From: Planctomycetota bacterium
Lineage (GTDB): Bacteria; Planctomycetota; UBA8742; UBA2392
Assembly (NCBI GenBank): GCA_003576915.1
Contig: QEVF01000008.1
Span: forward strand, 1-64,000
Length of the DNA stretch: 64,000 bases
Direction: 5' to 3'
Position numbers and translations under genes: made by a program. The notes under the pieces are model-generated. The model was not told the DNA's origin and searched no databases. It saw only the letters and a program-made list of their open reading frames with translations. Shown one piece after another: positions 8,872 through 16,623 of the stretch. Each line of letters begins with the position of its first letter. Position 1 is the first letter of the stretch.

Positions 8872-9381
8872 ATGATGAAGGACCATATCTTTCTGAAACT
8901 CGGCAGCGTCAAAGACGCCGAGGCCGACGCGATTATCAGCGAAATCAACAACGATCTCATCTTCTCGGCCGAGAACTCATGCTCCCTGGGGCCGGACGTT
9001 GACTATGAAATCGTCCGCCAGTGCCTGGCCATCGGCAAGCTGGACCTCGGCGATGCCGTCACGACGGACGCCGGCAACCTCAAGGCCCGCTGGGTCATCC
9101 ACGCCGCGAGCATGGATTACGACGAGCACAGCACGGAAGACAGCATCGTCAATTCCATGCGGGCCGCCCTGAACCGCGCCAACGAGATCGGAGCGCGCAC
9201 GGTGGCGGTGCCGCCCATCGGCGTGGCCACGAGCGAGATTCCGGTCAAGCGCGTGGCGGAGCTGTTGCTCTCCGAATGCCTGCGCCACAACGACCGCGAA
9301 AGCAGCGTGGAGGAAGCGACCTTCTACCTGCCCAACGCCCAGATGATGCGCATCTTCGAGGAGTGCCTCAAGCAGATCTGA
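8872..9381 (+). CDS. Divergent macro-domain protein
   Basis: ATG 8872 is chosen because GAGG lies about 10 bases upstream; a longer frame from 8809 lacks such a site. The 169 residues follow the macro-domain plan: DAIISEINNDL takes the place of the usual DAIVNAANNDL, WVIHAAS the place of VIHTVGP, and TVAVPPIGVATSEIPVKRVAELLL matches the phosphate-loop helix. Macro domains bind or hydrolyse ADP-ribose derivatives. The canonical NAAN is replaced by SEIN, although one conserved Asn remains. It lies 82 bases upstream of the cystathionine beta-synthase gene on the same strand and may be co-transcribed. Ligand and activity are unknown. Confidence 0.7.
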   Translation: MMKDHIFLKLGSVKDAEADAIISEINNDLIFSAENSCSLGPDVDYEIVRQCLAIGKLDLGDAVTTDAGNLKARWVIHAASMDYDEHSTEDSIVNSMRAALNRANEIGARTVAVPPIGVATSEIPVKRVAELLLSECLRHNDRESSVEEATFYLPNAQMMRIFEECLKQI

Positions 9382-9463
9382 TTCCGGGCCGCGCCCGGCA
9401 CATTACTCGTCCCCCGTGGCCGCTTCGGGGGACGCAATCCGGACGCGGCTTGCGGAATCCGTC

Positions 9464-10828
9464 ATGGACATTCGTGAGTCGATTCTCGACTGCATCGGCC
9501 ACACGCCGATGGTGAAACTCTCCCGCTACTCGCGGGGTCTCTCCTGCAACCTTCTGGGCAAGCTGGACCACCGCAATCCTGGCGGCAGCGTCAAGGACCG
9601 CATCGGCATTGCCATGATCCGCGACGCCGAGCAAAGGGGCCTGATCAAGCCCGGAGGCACCCTGACCGAGGGCACAGCGGGAAACACCGGCCTGGGTCTG
9701 GCCATTGCCGCCAACGTGCTGGGCTACAGGTGCGTGTTCTGCCTGCCGGACAAAATGAGCAAGGAAAAGATCGACCTGCTCCGCGCCTATGGCGCAAAGG
9801 TCATCGTTACGCCCACGGCCGTGGGCAAGGACGACCCCCGCCACTACCTCAATGTGGCCAAACGCATCGCCAAGGAAACGCCCAACGGCCTGTATGTGGG
9901 CCAGTTCGAAAACCCGGCCAACCCCAAAGTTCACTACGAAACCACCGCCCGCGAAATCTGGGACCAGACGGACGGCAAGATCACCCATTTCTTCGCCGGC
10001 GCCGGCACGGGCGGCACCATCAACGGCGTGGCCCGCTTCCTCAAGGAAAACAACCCCAAGGTCAAGGTCATCCTCTGCGACCCCATGGGCAGCTACTACC
10101 TGCACTACTTCCGCGACAAGAACGCTGTTGCGCCCAACCGGCAATACACCGTCGAGGGTGTGGGCCTGGACTACGTGCCCAAGACCATGGACTTCACCCA
10201 CATCGACGACGTGGTTGAGGTCAGCGACAAGGAGGCCTATGCCGCGGCGCGCAAGCTCACGCGCATCGAGGGCATTTTCACCGGTGGCAGCACGGGCATG
10301 ACCCTGGCCGGGGCCACCAAGTGGGTCAAGCTCAATACGCCGGCCTCCAGCGCGCTGCCCGTCGTGTTCCTCTGCGACGTCGGAGACCGCTACCTGTCCA
10401 AGATGTACAACGACGACTGGATGCGCGACACCGGCATGCTCGACGAAACAGACCTCTCCGCCGGCGAGGTCCTCTCCAGCCATGGCCGCAGGCAGCAGCT
10501 TGTAACCACCACGCCCGATGCCAAGCTCTCGGACGTGTTCAAGCAGATCAAGAGCATGGACCTCAGCCAGATCCCCGTGCTCGACAACGGGCAGCCCGTG
10601 GGCGCGCTCTATGACCACGAAGTCATCGAACTGCTGCTCAAAGGCCGCAAACTGACCGAGATCACCGTGCGCGAGGTCATGGGCGAGCCCCTGCCCATCG
10701 TCCATGAAGACACTGCCGGCACCGAACTGCTCGCCCTATTCGAGTCCGGCAAGCCTGCCGCGCTCGTCAAGAAGGCCAGCGGGGACTGGGGCATCATCAC
10801 CAAAACCGACCTGCTGGCGGCCCTCTGA
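9464..10828 (+). CDS. cbs: Cystathionine beta-synthase (PLP enzyme with C-terminal CBS domains)
   Basis: Start ATG 9464 (MDIRESILDCIGHTPMV) fits the family's N-terminus; an in-frame GTG at 9416 would add 16 unconserved residues. The 454-residue product has the PLP-lysine motif NPGGSVKDR (Lys45), the substrate loop TEGTAGNTG, the phosphate-binding glycine loop GAGTGGTING, and GGSTGMTLAGA. Residues about 325-454 form a pair of CBS domains (QIPVLDNG, PLPIVHED). The enzyme condenses serine with homocysteine to cystathionine in transsulfuration. Cysteine synthase is related, but the CBS tail and length favour CBS. A terminator hairpin follows. Confidence 0.88.
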   Translation: MDIRESILDCIGHTPMVKLSRYSRGLSCNLLGKLDHRNPGGSVKDRIGIAMIRDAEQRGLIKPGGTLTEGTAGNTGLGLAIAANVLGYRCVFCLPDKMSKEKIDLLRAYGAKVIVTPTAVGKDDPRHYLNVAKRIAKETPNGLYVGQFENPANPKVHYETTAREIWDQTDGKITHFFAGAGTGGTINGVARFLKENNPKVKVILCDPMGSYYLHYFRDKNAVAPNRQYTVEGVGLDYVPKTMDFTHIDDVVEVSDKEAYAAARKLTRIEGIFTGGSTGMTLAGATKWVKLNTPASSALPVVFLCDVGDRYLSKMYNDDWMRDTGMLDETDLSAGEVLSSHGRRQQLVTTTPDAKLSDVFKQIKSMDLSQIPVLDNGQPVGALYDHEVIELLLKGRKLTEITVREVMGEPLPIVHEDTAGTELLALFESGKPAALVKKASGDWGIITKTDLLAAL

Positions 10829-10857
10829 ACGCCGGCAGATCCTCCGCTGCAAACCGG

Positions 10858-10886
10858 GGAAGCGCGGCATGGCCGCGCTTCCTTTG
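10858..10886 (+). terminator. Rho-independent terminator after cystathionine beta-synthase
   Basis: Perfect 11-bp stem (10858-10868 with 10872-10882), three-base loop, followed by TTTGCTATT. It sits 30 bases beyond the cbs stop codon. Confidence 0.75.
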
Positions 10887-10966
10887 CTATTGTGAAGTGT
10901 CTCCCTGGGAGCCGGAGACGGGCCTCCAAGGCCCTGTTTGGCGGCGAAACCTGAATCGAGGTCAAC

Positions 10967-12412
10967 ATGAAGCGCGCGGCATATGCCTTGTTGCTGGCGT
11001 TGTTCCTGCATTCTGCGGTGGTGGCGCAGGCGGCCTTTGACTTTCAGGCCGAGCGGGAAAAGCTGCTCGAGCTTCTGGCCGATGAACACACCGATATCGG
11101 CCGCGAGTTCGCCAAGGCCACGATTTATTCCGATGCCCGCTTTCACTTCAGCCGCGCCGTGGTGCTCGTGCGGGAATTCGACAAGGCGATGAAGGCCCAG
11201 GGCTACGAGAAGAAGGATGGCCGCTGGGTGCTCAACCCCAAGGACGCCCTGCCCCAGAAGGACGGCCTTTCCGGCGACAAGCTCACGGCCGAGCGCGAGC
11301 GCCTGGGCAAAAAGCGCGACGCGGCCTACAAGCGCCTGGCCGACAAGATCCGCGCGGCGGCCCGTCGCGCGCGCGACGCCCAGGCTGCGGAGGATGCCCT
11401 GGTGCTGGAGAGCTTCCTGAATTACTACGCGCCCGATGACGCCGAAGCCCGCAAGGCCCGCGGCCACGTCAAGATCGGCGAGGAGTGGGGTCCGTCCTTT
11501 GCCAAAGCCGCGCGCGAAGCGGGCGCCATACACCTGCAGGAAGCGGGCGAGGGCGAGAAGGTGGCCGAGGAAGACCCCCAGGGCAAGGTCATAGGGGCCA
11601 GGCTGTGGGTGCGAAAGGGTACTCACATCGTGGCCCGTGCCGTGGAGAGTGACGATCGTGCAGCGCGCCTGCACCGCGTCCTGGAGGGCATCGTCCGGCT
11701 CGGCCGCGACACGCTGAAGATCGAGGGCCCGGTGTTCAATGGGCGGCAGTTCACGGGCACGGTGGTTCAGCGCCAGGAGCAGTATCTCGCCATGGTCGAG
11801 AAGCTCTCCGGCAAGACCGGCTCAGACCTTGAACTCGCGCGCAAACTGGCGGGCAGCAGTCAGAAAGACCCCTGGGGCTTCTTCTGCCGCGAAGGCGGTT
11901 GGCCCAGCGGCGACGACATGCTGGGCAACACCGTCGCCATCAACGTGCTTTACTCCTGCCGCGGCGGCGGCAGTGAACCCTGGATCAACACGGGCTTTTC
12001 CTACCTGATGACGGGGCGGCTGCTGGGCACCACGAACACCGTGCGCTACACGGTCAAGGAAGAAGGCCAGACGGCCGTCGGCGGTGGCGCCGAGGAGCCG
12101 GACCTCAAGAAGAAGTCGGAGGGCCCCCAGAAACTGCGCGCCCTGGCCCTGTTCCAGGCCCAGACGCAGACCGACACCTCCCTGCGGGCACTGGCGGTGC
12201 TGGACCTCAACTCCCTGAACATGGAGCACGCAGCCAAGGCCTTTTCCTTCTTCGAGTTCCTGTTCGAAAAGCACCCGGACAAGGCCCGCCAGTGGCTCAA
12301 ACTCAAGCCGGGACAGAAGGCCGCCGAAATTGCCAACCTGGAGAAAGCCCTGGGCGTCACCGTGGAGGAGCTGGACAGCCAGTGGCGCCGCTGGGTTCTG
12401 ACCTCCTACTGA
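10967..12412 (+). CDS. Secreted protein of unknown function (Planctomycete DUF1570-like)
   Basis: 481 residues starting at ATG 10967, with a signal peptide ending near residue 22 (VVAQA then AFDF). The first half is helical and charged, with FLNYYAPDDAEARKARGHV and IGEEWGPSF, a pattern typical of planctomycete secreted proteins. The second half (about residues 330-481) resembles a gluzincin-like region ending in FFEFLFEKHPDKARQWL and a terminal LDSQWRRWV. I find no HEXXH zinc motif, so it is probably not an active metallopeptidase. It stands between two terminators or short gaps and has no obvious partner. Function unknown. Confidence 0.55.
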   Translation: MKRAAYALLLALFLHSAVVAQAAFDFQAEREKLLELLADEHTDIGREFAKATIYSDARFHFSRAVVLVREFDKAMKAQGYEKKDGRWVLNPKDALPQKDGLSGDKLTAERERLGKKRDAAYKRLADKIRAAARRARDAQAAEDALVLESFLNYYAPDDAEARKARGHVKIGEEWGPSFAKAAREAGAIHLQEAGEGEKVAEEDPQGKVIGARLWVRKGTHIVARAVESDDRAARLHRVLEGIVRLGRDTLKIEGPVFNGRQFTGTVVQRQEQYLAMVEKLSGKTGSDLELARKLAGSSQKDPWGFFCREGGWPSGDDMLGNTVAINVLYSCRGGGSEPWINTGFSYLMTGRLLGTTNTVRYTVKEEGQTAVGGGAEEPDLKKKSEGPQKLRALALFQAQTQTDTSLRALAVLDLNSLNMEHAAKAFSFFEFLFEKHPDKARQWLKLKPGQKAAEIANLEKALGVTVEELDSQWRRWVLTSY

Positions 12413-12437
12413 CTCCTGCCATAGCCGGGACATCGCC

Positions 12438-12707
12438 ATGTGCCGCAGCATCAAAACTCTCTTCAACTTCGAGCCCCCCGCCACCGACGAGGAAATCCGC
12501 GCGGCATCGTTGCAGTTCGTGCGCAAGCTTTCAGGTTTCGCGCAGCCGTCGCAGGCAAATGATGCAACGTTTGCGCAGGCTGTGGATGAAGTCGCGACCG
12601 CGGCAAGAAAGCTGATTCGATCGCTGAAAACCCAAGCTTCGCCGCGCAACCGCGAAGTCGAAGCGGCCAAAGCCCGCGAGCGCGCGAAGCTGCGTTTCCA
12701 GGCCTAG
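12438..12707 (+). CDS. DUF2277 family protein
   Basis: 89 residues beginning MCRSIKTLFNFEPPATDEEI and ending REVEAAKARERAKLRF, the hallmark of the small conserved DUF2277 family. The family has no established biochemical function. It begins 25 bases after the preceding gene, on the same strand, and faces the MoaD-like gene; the 20-base gap between them is filled by an inverted repeat at 12709-12726. Confidence 0.85.
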   Translation: MCRSIKTLFNFEPPATDEEIRAASLQFVRKLSGFAQPSQANDATFAQAVDEVATAARKLIRSLKTQASPRNREVEAAKARERAKLRFQA

Positions 12708-12708
12708 G

Positions 12709-12726
12709 GGCGCAGCATGCTGTGCC
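12709..12726. terminator. Inverted repeat between two convergent genes
   Basis: The 18-base sequence is a near-perfect palindrome (one G-T wobble) that fills almost the whole gap between the convergent DUF2277 and MoaD-like genes. It has no T-tract; a bidirectional terminator is plausible but unproven. Confidence 0.35.
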
Positions 12727-12727
12727 T

Positions 12728-12985
12728 CTACCCCCCGCTGAGCGCCTGCACGATGGAGATCTCATCAGTCGGGGCCAGTGCTCGCCCAAGGCTGAACTCC
12801 TGCTCACCGTTGATGAAGATGCGCATATGCGGGCGCACGCGGTCTTGCTCGTCGATCATGCGGAAGCGGATGCCGGGGAACTGCCGCTCGAGGTCCGAAA
12901 GCAACTCGCCCAGGGTGGCGCCATGGGCCTCGACGTATTTTTTGCGCGTGTACGAAATCAGGGGGCTGGGAATGAGTACCTGCAT
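12728..12985 (-). CDS. MoaD/ThiS-like small ubiquitin-fold protein
   Basis: 85 residues from ATG 12985 (MQVLIPSPLISYT); an upstream in-frame ATG at 13006 is less likely. It has the beta-grasp pattern of MoaD/ThiS proteins (LLSDLERQFPGIRFR, FINGEQEFS, LAPTDEISIVQALSGG) and ends exactly in GG, the residues that are adenylated and thiocarboxylated in sulfur-carrier members. No moaE, moeB, thiF or thiS partner is nearby; instead it sits upstream of a BNR-repeat protein on the same strand. Sulfur-carrier role is inferred from family and the free GG end. Confidence 0.8.
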   Translation of the reverse strand: MQVLIPSPLISYTRKKYVEAHGATLGELLSDLERQFPGIRFRMIDEQDRVRPHMRIFINGEQEFSLGRALAPTDEISIVQALSGG

Positions 12986-13174
12986 GGTGATCACCCAATG
13001 GCTCACGGACGAGCGTCACTGTAAGGGAAGTTTCTGCAACCACACAGGTGGACACCCGGCCGCAGCGGCCTGAAGGGTGCGGATCATGAAATTCACAGGC
13101 GTTGATGCGTGGGTCCCGCCTTGGTGGACCCTGGTGCCTTTCCGTTGATCCCCTGTCGCTCGGGTCGACCGCCG

Positions 13175-14338
13175 TCAGACCAACGCAGCCTCCACCGCAA
13201 AGATGTGCGGAAGATGCTGCGCGATGCATGCCCACTTCCCGCCCTCATCGCGGCTGGCCCAGACTTCGCCCTGCGTGGTGCCGAAGTAGAGGCCCAAGGG
13301 GTCCAGCGCGTCAGCGCACATCGCCTGGCGCTTGACGGTCCACCAGGCCTGCTCGCGCGGCATGCCCTTGTCCTGGCGCTGCCAGGTCTTGCCCCCGTTG
13401 CGCGTGACAAACACGGCGGGCTTGCCTCCGGGGCTGGTGCGGGGCCAGACACCGCTGCCATCCATGGGGAAGACCCAGCAGGTGGTGTCGCTGCGCGGGT
13501 GAACGACCATGGGAAAGCCCACATCGCCCACACTCTTGGGCATGGCGCGTCCAATACGCGTCCATTTCGTGCCCGGCCGGTCAATGCGGTAGATGCCGCA
13601 GTGATTCTGCTGGTAGAGCCGATCAGGGTTGGACGGGCACATGCGCACGCAGTGGGGGTCGTGGAACATGGGGTTCTTGACGTCAAAGCCGAATCCTTCC
13701 ACCACCTCCATGCCGTCGATCAGCGGCTTCCACGTCTTGCCCTGGTCGAACGACTCGTGCACGCCGCCGCCGCTCATGCCGAAGTAGAGGTGGTTCTTGT
13801 CGCGCGGGTCCACGATGATTGAGTGCAGCTTCGGGCCGTCGGGCGTGCCGTCCTGCTCAGTGCCGAACCAGGGGCGCATGGTGGCGTTGTCGTTCACGCC
13901 GGGTAAAGGCTCCCAGGTCACGCCGCCGTCGTTGCTTCGGAACAGGCCCTGCGGCGAAGTGCCGGCATACCAGGCATCGGGTTCATCGGCATGGCAGGGT
14001 GTCAGCCAGAACGTGTGGTTGACCGTGCGTCCCGACTGGCCTTCGGGAGCCTTGGCGAAGGCCGGCGGCTTCCTGGCCTCCTTCCAGGTCTTGCCGAAGT
14101 CCGTCGAGCGAAACACCGTAGGTCCCAGGTGGCCGGTGCGGGCGGCCGCCAGCAGCGTCTTGCCGTCGCGCGGGTCCAGCACCATGTGGTGAACCATGTG
14201 CCCCAGGAAGTGCGGACCGTTCACGGACCACTTCCTGCGCGAAGCCTCGCTGGTGAAAATCCACGCGCCTTTGCGTGTGGAGACAAGCAGCGCCACAGTC
14301 TTCGATCGGGCGGAGCCTCTCTTCGACGTCTTCTTCAT
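13175..14338 (-). CDS. BNR/Asp-box repeat protein (sialidase-like beta-propeller)
   Basis: 387 residues from ATG 14338 (MKKTSKRGS), preceded by GAGG. At least four Asp-box motifs of the form S/T-x-D/N-x-G-x-T-W are visible (STDFGKTW, SNDGGVTW, FDQGKTW, TRNGGKTW) plus a degenerate SRDEGGKW, spaced as in a beta-propeller. No signal peptide is evident, so it looks cytoplasmic. The sialidase catalytic Arg triad and FRIP motif were not recognised, so glycosidase activity is not supported. It is followed on the same strand by the MoaD-like gene, a pairing also met in other phyla, and preceded by DUF1428. Confidence 0.72.
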   Translation of the reverse strand: MKKTSKRGSARSKTVALLVSTRKGAWIFTSEASRRKWSVNGPHFLGHMVHHMVLDPRDGKTLLAAARTGHLGPTVFRSTDFGKTWKEARKPPAFAKAPEGQSGRTVNHTFWLTPCHADEPDAWYAGTSPQGLFRSNDGGVTWEPLPGVNDNATMRPWFGTEQDGTPDGPKLHSIIVDPRDKNHLYFGMSGGGVHESFDQGKTWKPLIDGMEVVEGFGFDVKNPMFHDPHCVRMCPSNPDRLYQQNHCGIYRIDRPGTKWTRIGRAMPKSVGDVGFPMVVHPRSDTTCWVFPMDGSGVWPRTSPGGKPAVFVTRNGGKTWQRQDKGMPREQAWWTVKRQAMCADALDPLGLYFGTTQGEVWASRDEGGKWACIAQHLPHIFAVEAALV

Positions 14339-14354
14339 GGGAACCCGTTCCTCG

Positions 14355-14720
14355 CTATTTGCACTCGACCAGACTCGCAAAGCCGCCTACCCACATGCGC
14401 TTGAGGTCAAAGGGCATTTTCTTGCCCGCCATGGCCGCCATGCGCGGGTCGTTCATGACCCTGGCGTTGATCTTGTCACGGGCCGCGCGGGACTTGTACA
14501 CGATGAATGCGAAGATGACCGTTTCGTCCTTCCTGCACTTGAGCAGGTCCGTGTACGAGTTGCCGCAGCCCGGCGACGCCTTGAGGTCCTCGCCCGTGCA
14601 CTCTTTGTAGTCGAGCGCGCCGTGTTCGCGCCAAACCTTGCACGCCACGGCGGCCAGGGCTTTGTAGGCCTTCAGGTTCTTTTTCCTGATCACGAGCAGA
14701 AATCCGTCCACGTAGCTCAA
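14355..14720 (-). CDS. DUF1428 family protein
   Basis: 121 residues. The start is TTG at 14720, chosen because a textbook GGAGGTG lies five bases upstream and the protein then begins SYVDGFLLVIRKKNLKAYK, the conserved DUF1428 N-terminus. Other family marks are GCGNSYTDLLKCRKDETVIFAF and RVMNDPRMAA, and the ending KRMWVGGF. The fold is dimeric alpha/beta-barrel-like; the function is unknown. It lies 16 bases upstream of the BNR-repeat gene and is probably co-transcribed with it. Confidence 0.85.
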   Translation of the reverse strand: MSYVDGFLLVIRKKNLKAYKALAAVACKVWREHGALDYKECTGEDLKASPGCGNSYTDLLKCRKDETVIFAFIVYKSRAARDKINARVMNDPRMAAMAGKKMPFDLKRMWVGGFASLVECK

Positions 14721-14801
14721 AGTTCACCTCCGGGCCAAAGTTGGTCCGCGAGTTTGCCTCGTTCAATGTAGAACGTCCAGCCGTGACTCCAGGGAGCCGC
14801 C

Positions 14802-15275
14802 TCAGGCGATGTTGAGCTGAAGCTTGGCGGCTTCGCTCATCATGTCCTTGTTCCACGGCGGCTGCCACACCAGGTTGACCTTGGCGTTGTTTACGCCGGG
14901 CGTGGCCTTGATCTTGTTCTGGACTTCGCCCGGCAGGCTGCCGGCAACGGGGCAGGCAGGGCTGGTCAGCGTCATGATGACTTCAACGTTTGCCTGCAGG
15001 TCCACGCTGATGTTGTAGACCATGCCCAGCTCATAGATGTTGACGGGGATCTCGGGGTCAAAGATGGTCTTCATTACCGCGATCACGCGCTCCTTCAGGT
15101 TGCGCGCTTCCACCAGCGTCAGAGGGCGTCCCGGCGCCGCGGCCGCTTCCGGCGCGGCAGCAACCGGAGTGTCGGGGGTCTGCGATGCCGCTACGGAGTG
15201 AACGGGCCCCCCGGCCTGGGCCACCAGCGCCGCCGCCCCTACGGGCTGGGGCGTGTCTGACTTTGTGTCTGCCAT
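14802..15275 (-). CDS. sufT: SufT-like MIP18/DUF59 iron-sulfur assembly factor
   Basis: 157 residues from ATG 15275 (MADTKSDTP); the frame is open further upstream, but that part is low-complexity repeat DNA. Residues about 1-50 are an Ala/Pro-rich leader; the rest is a MIP18/DUF59 domain with IFDPEIPVNIYELGMVY and MTLTSPACPVAGSLPGEV containing the conserved Cys. Such proteins help deliver or mature Fe-S clusters. It is the last gene of sufB-C-D-S-T, separated from sufS by about 100 bases containing a 7-nt-period repeat. The Ala/Pro leader is an unusual addition. Confidence 0.85.
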   Translation of the reverse strand: MADTKSDTPQPVGAAALVAQAGGPVHSVAASQTPDTPVAAAPEAAAAPGRPLTLVEARNLKERVIAVMKTIFDPEIPVNIYELGMVYNISVDLQANVEVIMTLTSPACPVAGSLPGEVQNKIKATPGVNNAKVNLVWQPPWNKDMMSEAAKLQLNIA

Positions 15276-15332
15276 GATGATTTCCGATTGCTTCGCGTGT
15301 GCCGATTCACGTGTCGCGTGCCAGATTCCTGT

Positions 15333-15370
15333 GACCCGGGACACGCGACACGCGACACGCGACCCGGGAC
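15333..15370. repeat. 7-nt-period repeat between sufS and sufT
   Basis: Five consecutive 7-base units read GACCCGG, GACACGC, GACACGC, GACACGC, GACCCGG, followed by GAC. Part of the array (15342-15352) is also the inverted complement of 15310-15320, so a hairpin can form. It lies in the gap between two genes of one operon. Confidence 0.8.
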
Positions 15371-15378
15371 GGTTTCTC

Positions 15379-16623
15379 CTACGCAAACATCCTGCGCACC
15401 TTCTGTAATCCTTCCGCCAGCGCGTCGATTTCTTCCTTCGTGTTGTACATGGCAAAGCTGGCTCGTGCCGTGGCCGCCACCTTGAAGCGATCCATCACCG
15501 GCTGCGCGCAGTGGTGGCCCGTGCGCACCGCAATGCCGAACTGGTCGAGAATCATGGCCGCATCCGTTGCGTGAATTCTGTCGAGCACAAACGAAATCAC
15601 CCCCGCCTTCTCGTGCGCGGTGCCGAGGATGCGCAGGCCGGGAATCTCACTCAGCTTGTTCGTTCCATAGAGCAACAGCTCATGCTCGTGAGCGGCGATC
15701 CTGTCCAGGCCCACTCCCAAGACGTACTCGAGTGCCAGGCCCAGCGCGATGCCGTCAGCGATGCTGGGCGTGCCGGCCTCGAACCTGGCTGGGATATCGG
15801 CGTACTCCGTCTTCTCAAACGTCACACTTCTGATCATGTCGCCACCACCCTGCCACGGCGGCATCTTCTCGAGAACCTCAGCGCGGCCATAAAGCGCGCC
15901 CACGCCGCTTGGCCCGTAGACCTTGTGGCCCGAGAACGCATAGAAGTCGCAGCCCAGAGCCTGAACGTCAACGGCCAGGTGCGGCACGGCCTGAGCCCCA
16001 TCGATGACGGTAACGATGCCGCGCTGCTTGCAGGCGGCGGTCATGGGCGCCACGGGGTTGATGGTGCCCAGGGCGTTGGAAACGTGCGAAAACGCGGCGA
16101 GCTTTACGCGCGGCGTGAGCAGCCGTTCGAACTCCTCGAAGGGCACCTCGCCGGCGTCGTTGATGGCCGCGACTTTGAGTTTCGCGCCTTTTTCCTCGCA
16201 CAGCATCTGCCAGGGCACGATGTTGCTGTGGTGTTCGAGGCCCGTAATCACGACTTCGTCGCCGGCCTTGACGTTGGCGCGGCCCCAGCTCTGCATCACA
16301 AGGTTGATGCTCTCCGTGGTGCCGCGGGTGAAGACGATCTCCCGGCCGTCGGCGGCGTTGAGAAAGCGCTGCACCGTGCGGCGGGCGTTTTCGTAACGCT
16401 CCGTGGCCTGCTGGGAAAGTTCATGCACGGCGCGGTGAATGTTGGCGTATTCGTTGGCGTAGAAGTCGCGCAGGCCGTTGATGACGCAATTCGGCTTTTG
16501 CGCGCTGGCCGCGTTGTCCAGGTAGACCAGCGGCCGCCCGTTGACCTTGCGGGCCAGAATGGGGAACTCCGCGCGGACAGCGCGTACGTCGAATGCGGGC
16601 GCGGCGGCCTTCGTCGCGGTCAT
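15379..16623 (-). CDS. sufS: Cysteine desulfurase SufS
   Basis: 414 residues, the normal SufS/CsdA length. The PLP lysine is Lys234 in AFSGHKVYGPSGVGALYG; the catalytic sulfur-accepting cysteine is Cys372 in RTGHHCAQP, the short-loop arrangement of group II desulfurases. EHHSN at about 130 and VIDGAQAVPH at about 207 are the usual cofactor contacts. It takes sulfur from cysteine and passes it to SufE for SUF cluster assembly. Its start overlaps the sufD stop by four bases (ATGA), so the two are translationally coupled. Confidence 0.95.
   Translation of the reverse strand: MTATKAAAPAFDVRAVRAEFPILARKVNGRPLVYLDNAASAQKPNCVINGLRDFYANEYANIHRAVHELSQQATERYENARRTVQRFLNAADGREIVFTRGTTESINLVMQSWGRANVKAGDEVVITGLEHHSNIVPWQMLCEEKGAKLKVAAINDAGEVPFEEFERLLTPRVKLAAFSHVSNALGTINPVAPMTAACKQRGIVTVIDGAQAVPHLAVDVQALGCDFYAFSGHKVYGPSGVGALYGRAEVLEKMPPWQGGGDMIRSVTFEKTEYADIPARFEAGTPSIADGIALGLALEYVLGVGLDRIAAHEHELLLYGTNKLSEIPGLRILGTAHEKAGVISFVLDRIHATDAAMILDQFGIAVRTGHHCAQPVMDRFKVAATARASFAMYNTKEEIDALAEGLQKVRRMFA

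Noticed and set aside
13175-14338. Active sialidase
   Set aside because: Asp boxes alone define the propeller. The Arg triad, the Glu/Tyr pair and the FRIP motif of sialidases were not identified, and there is no signal peptide.
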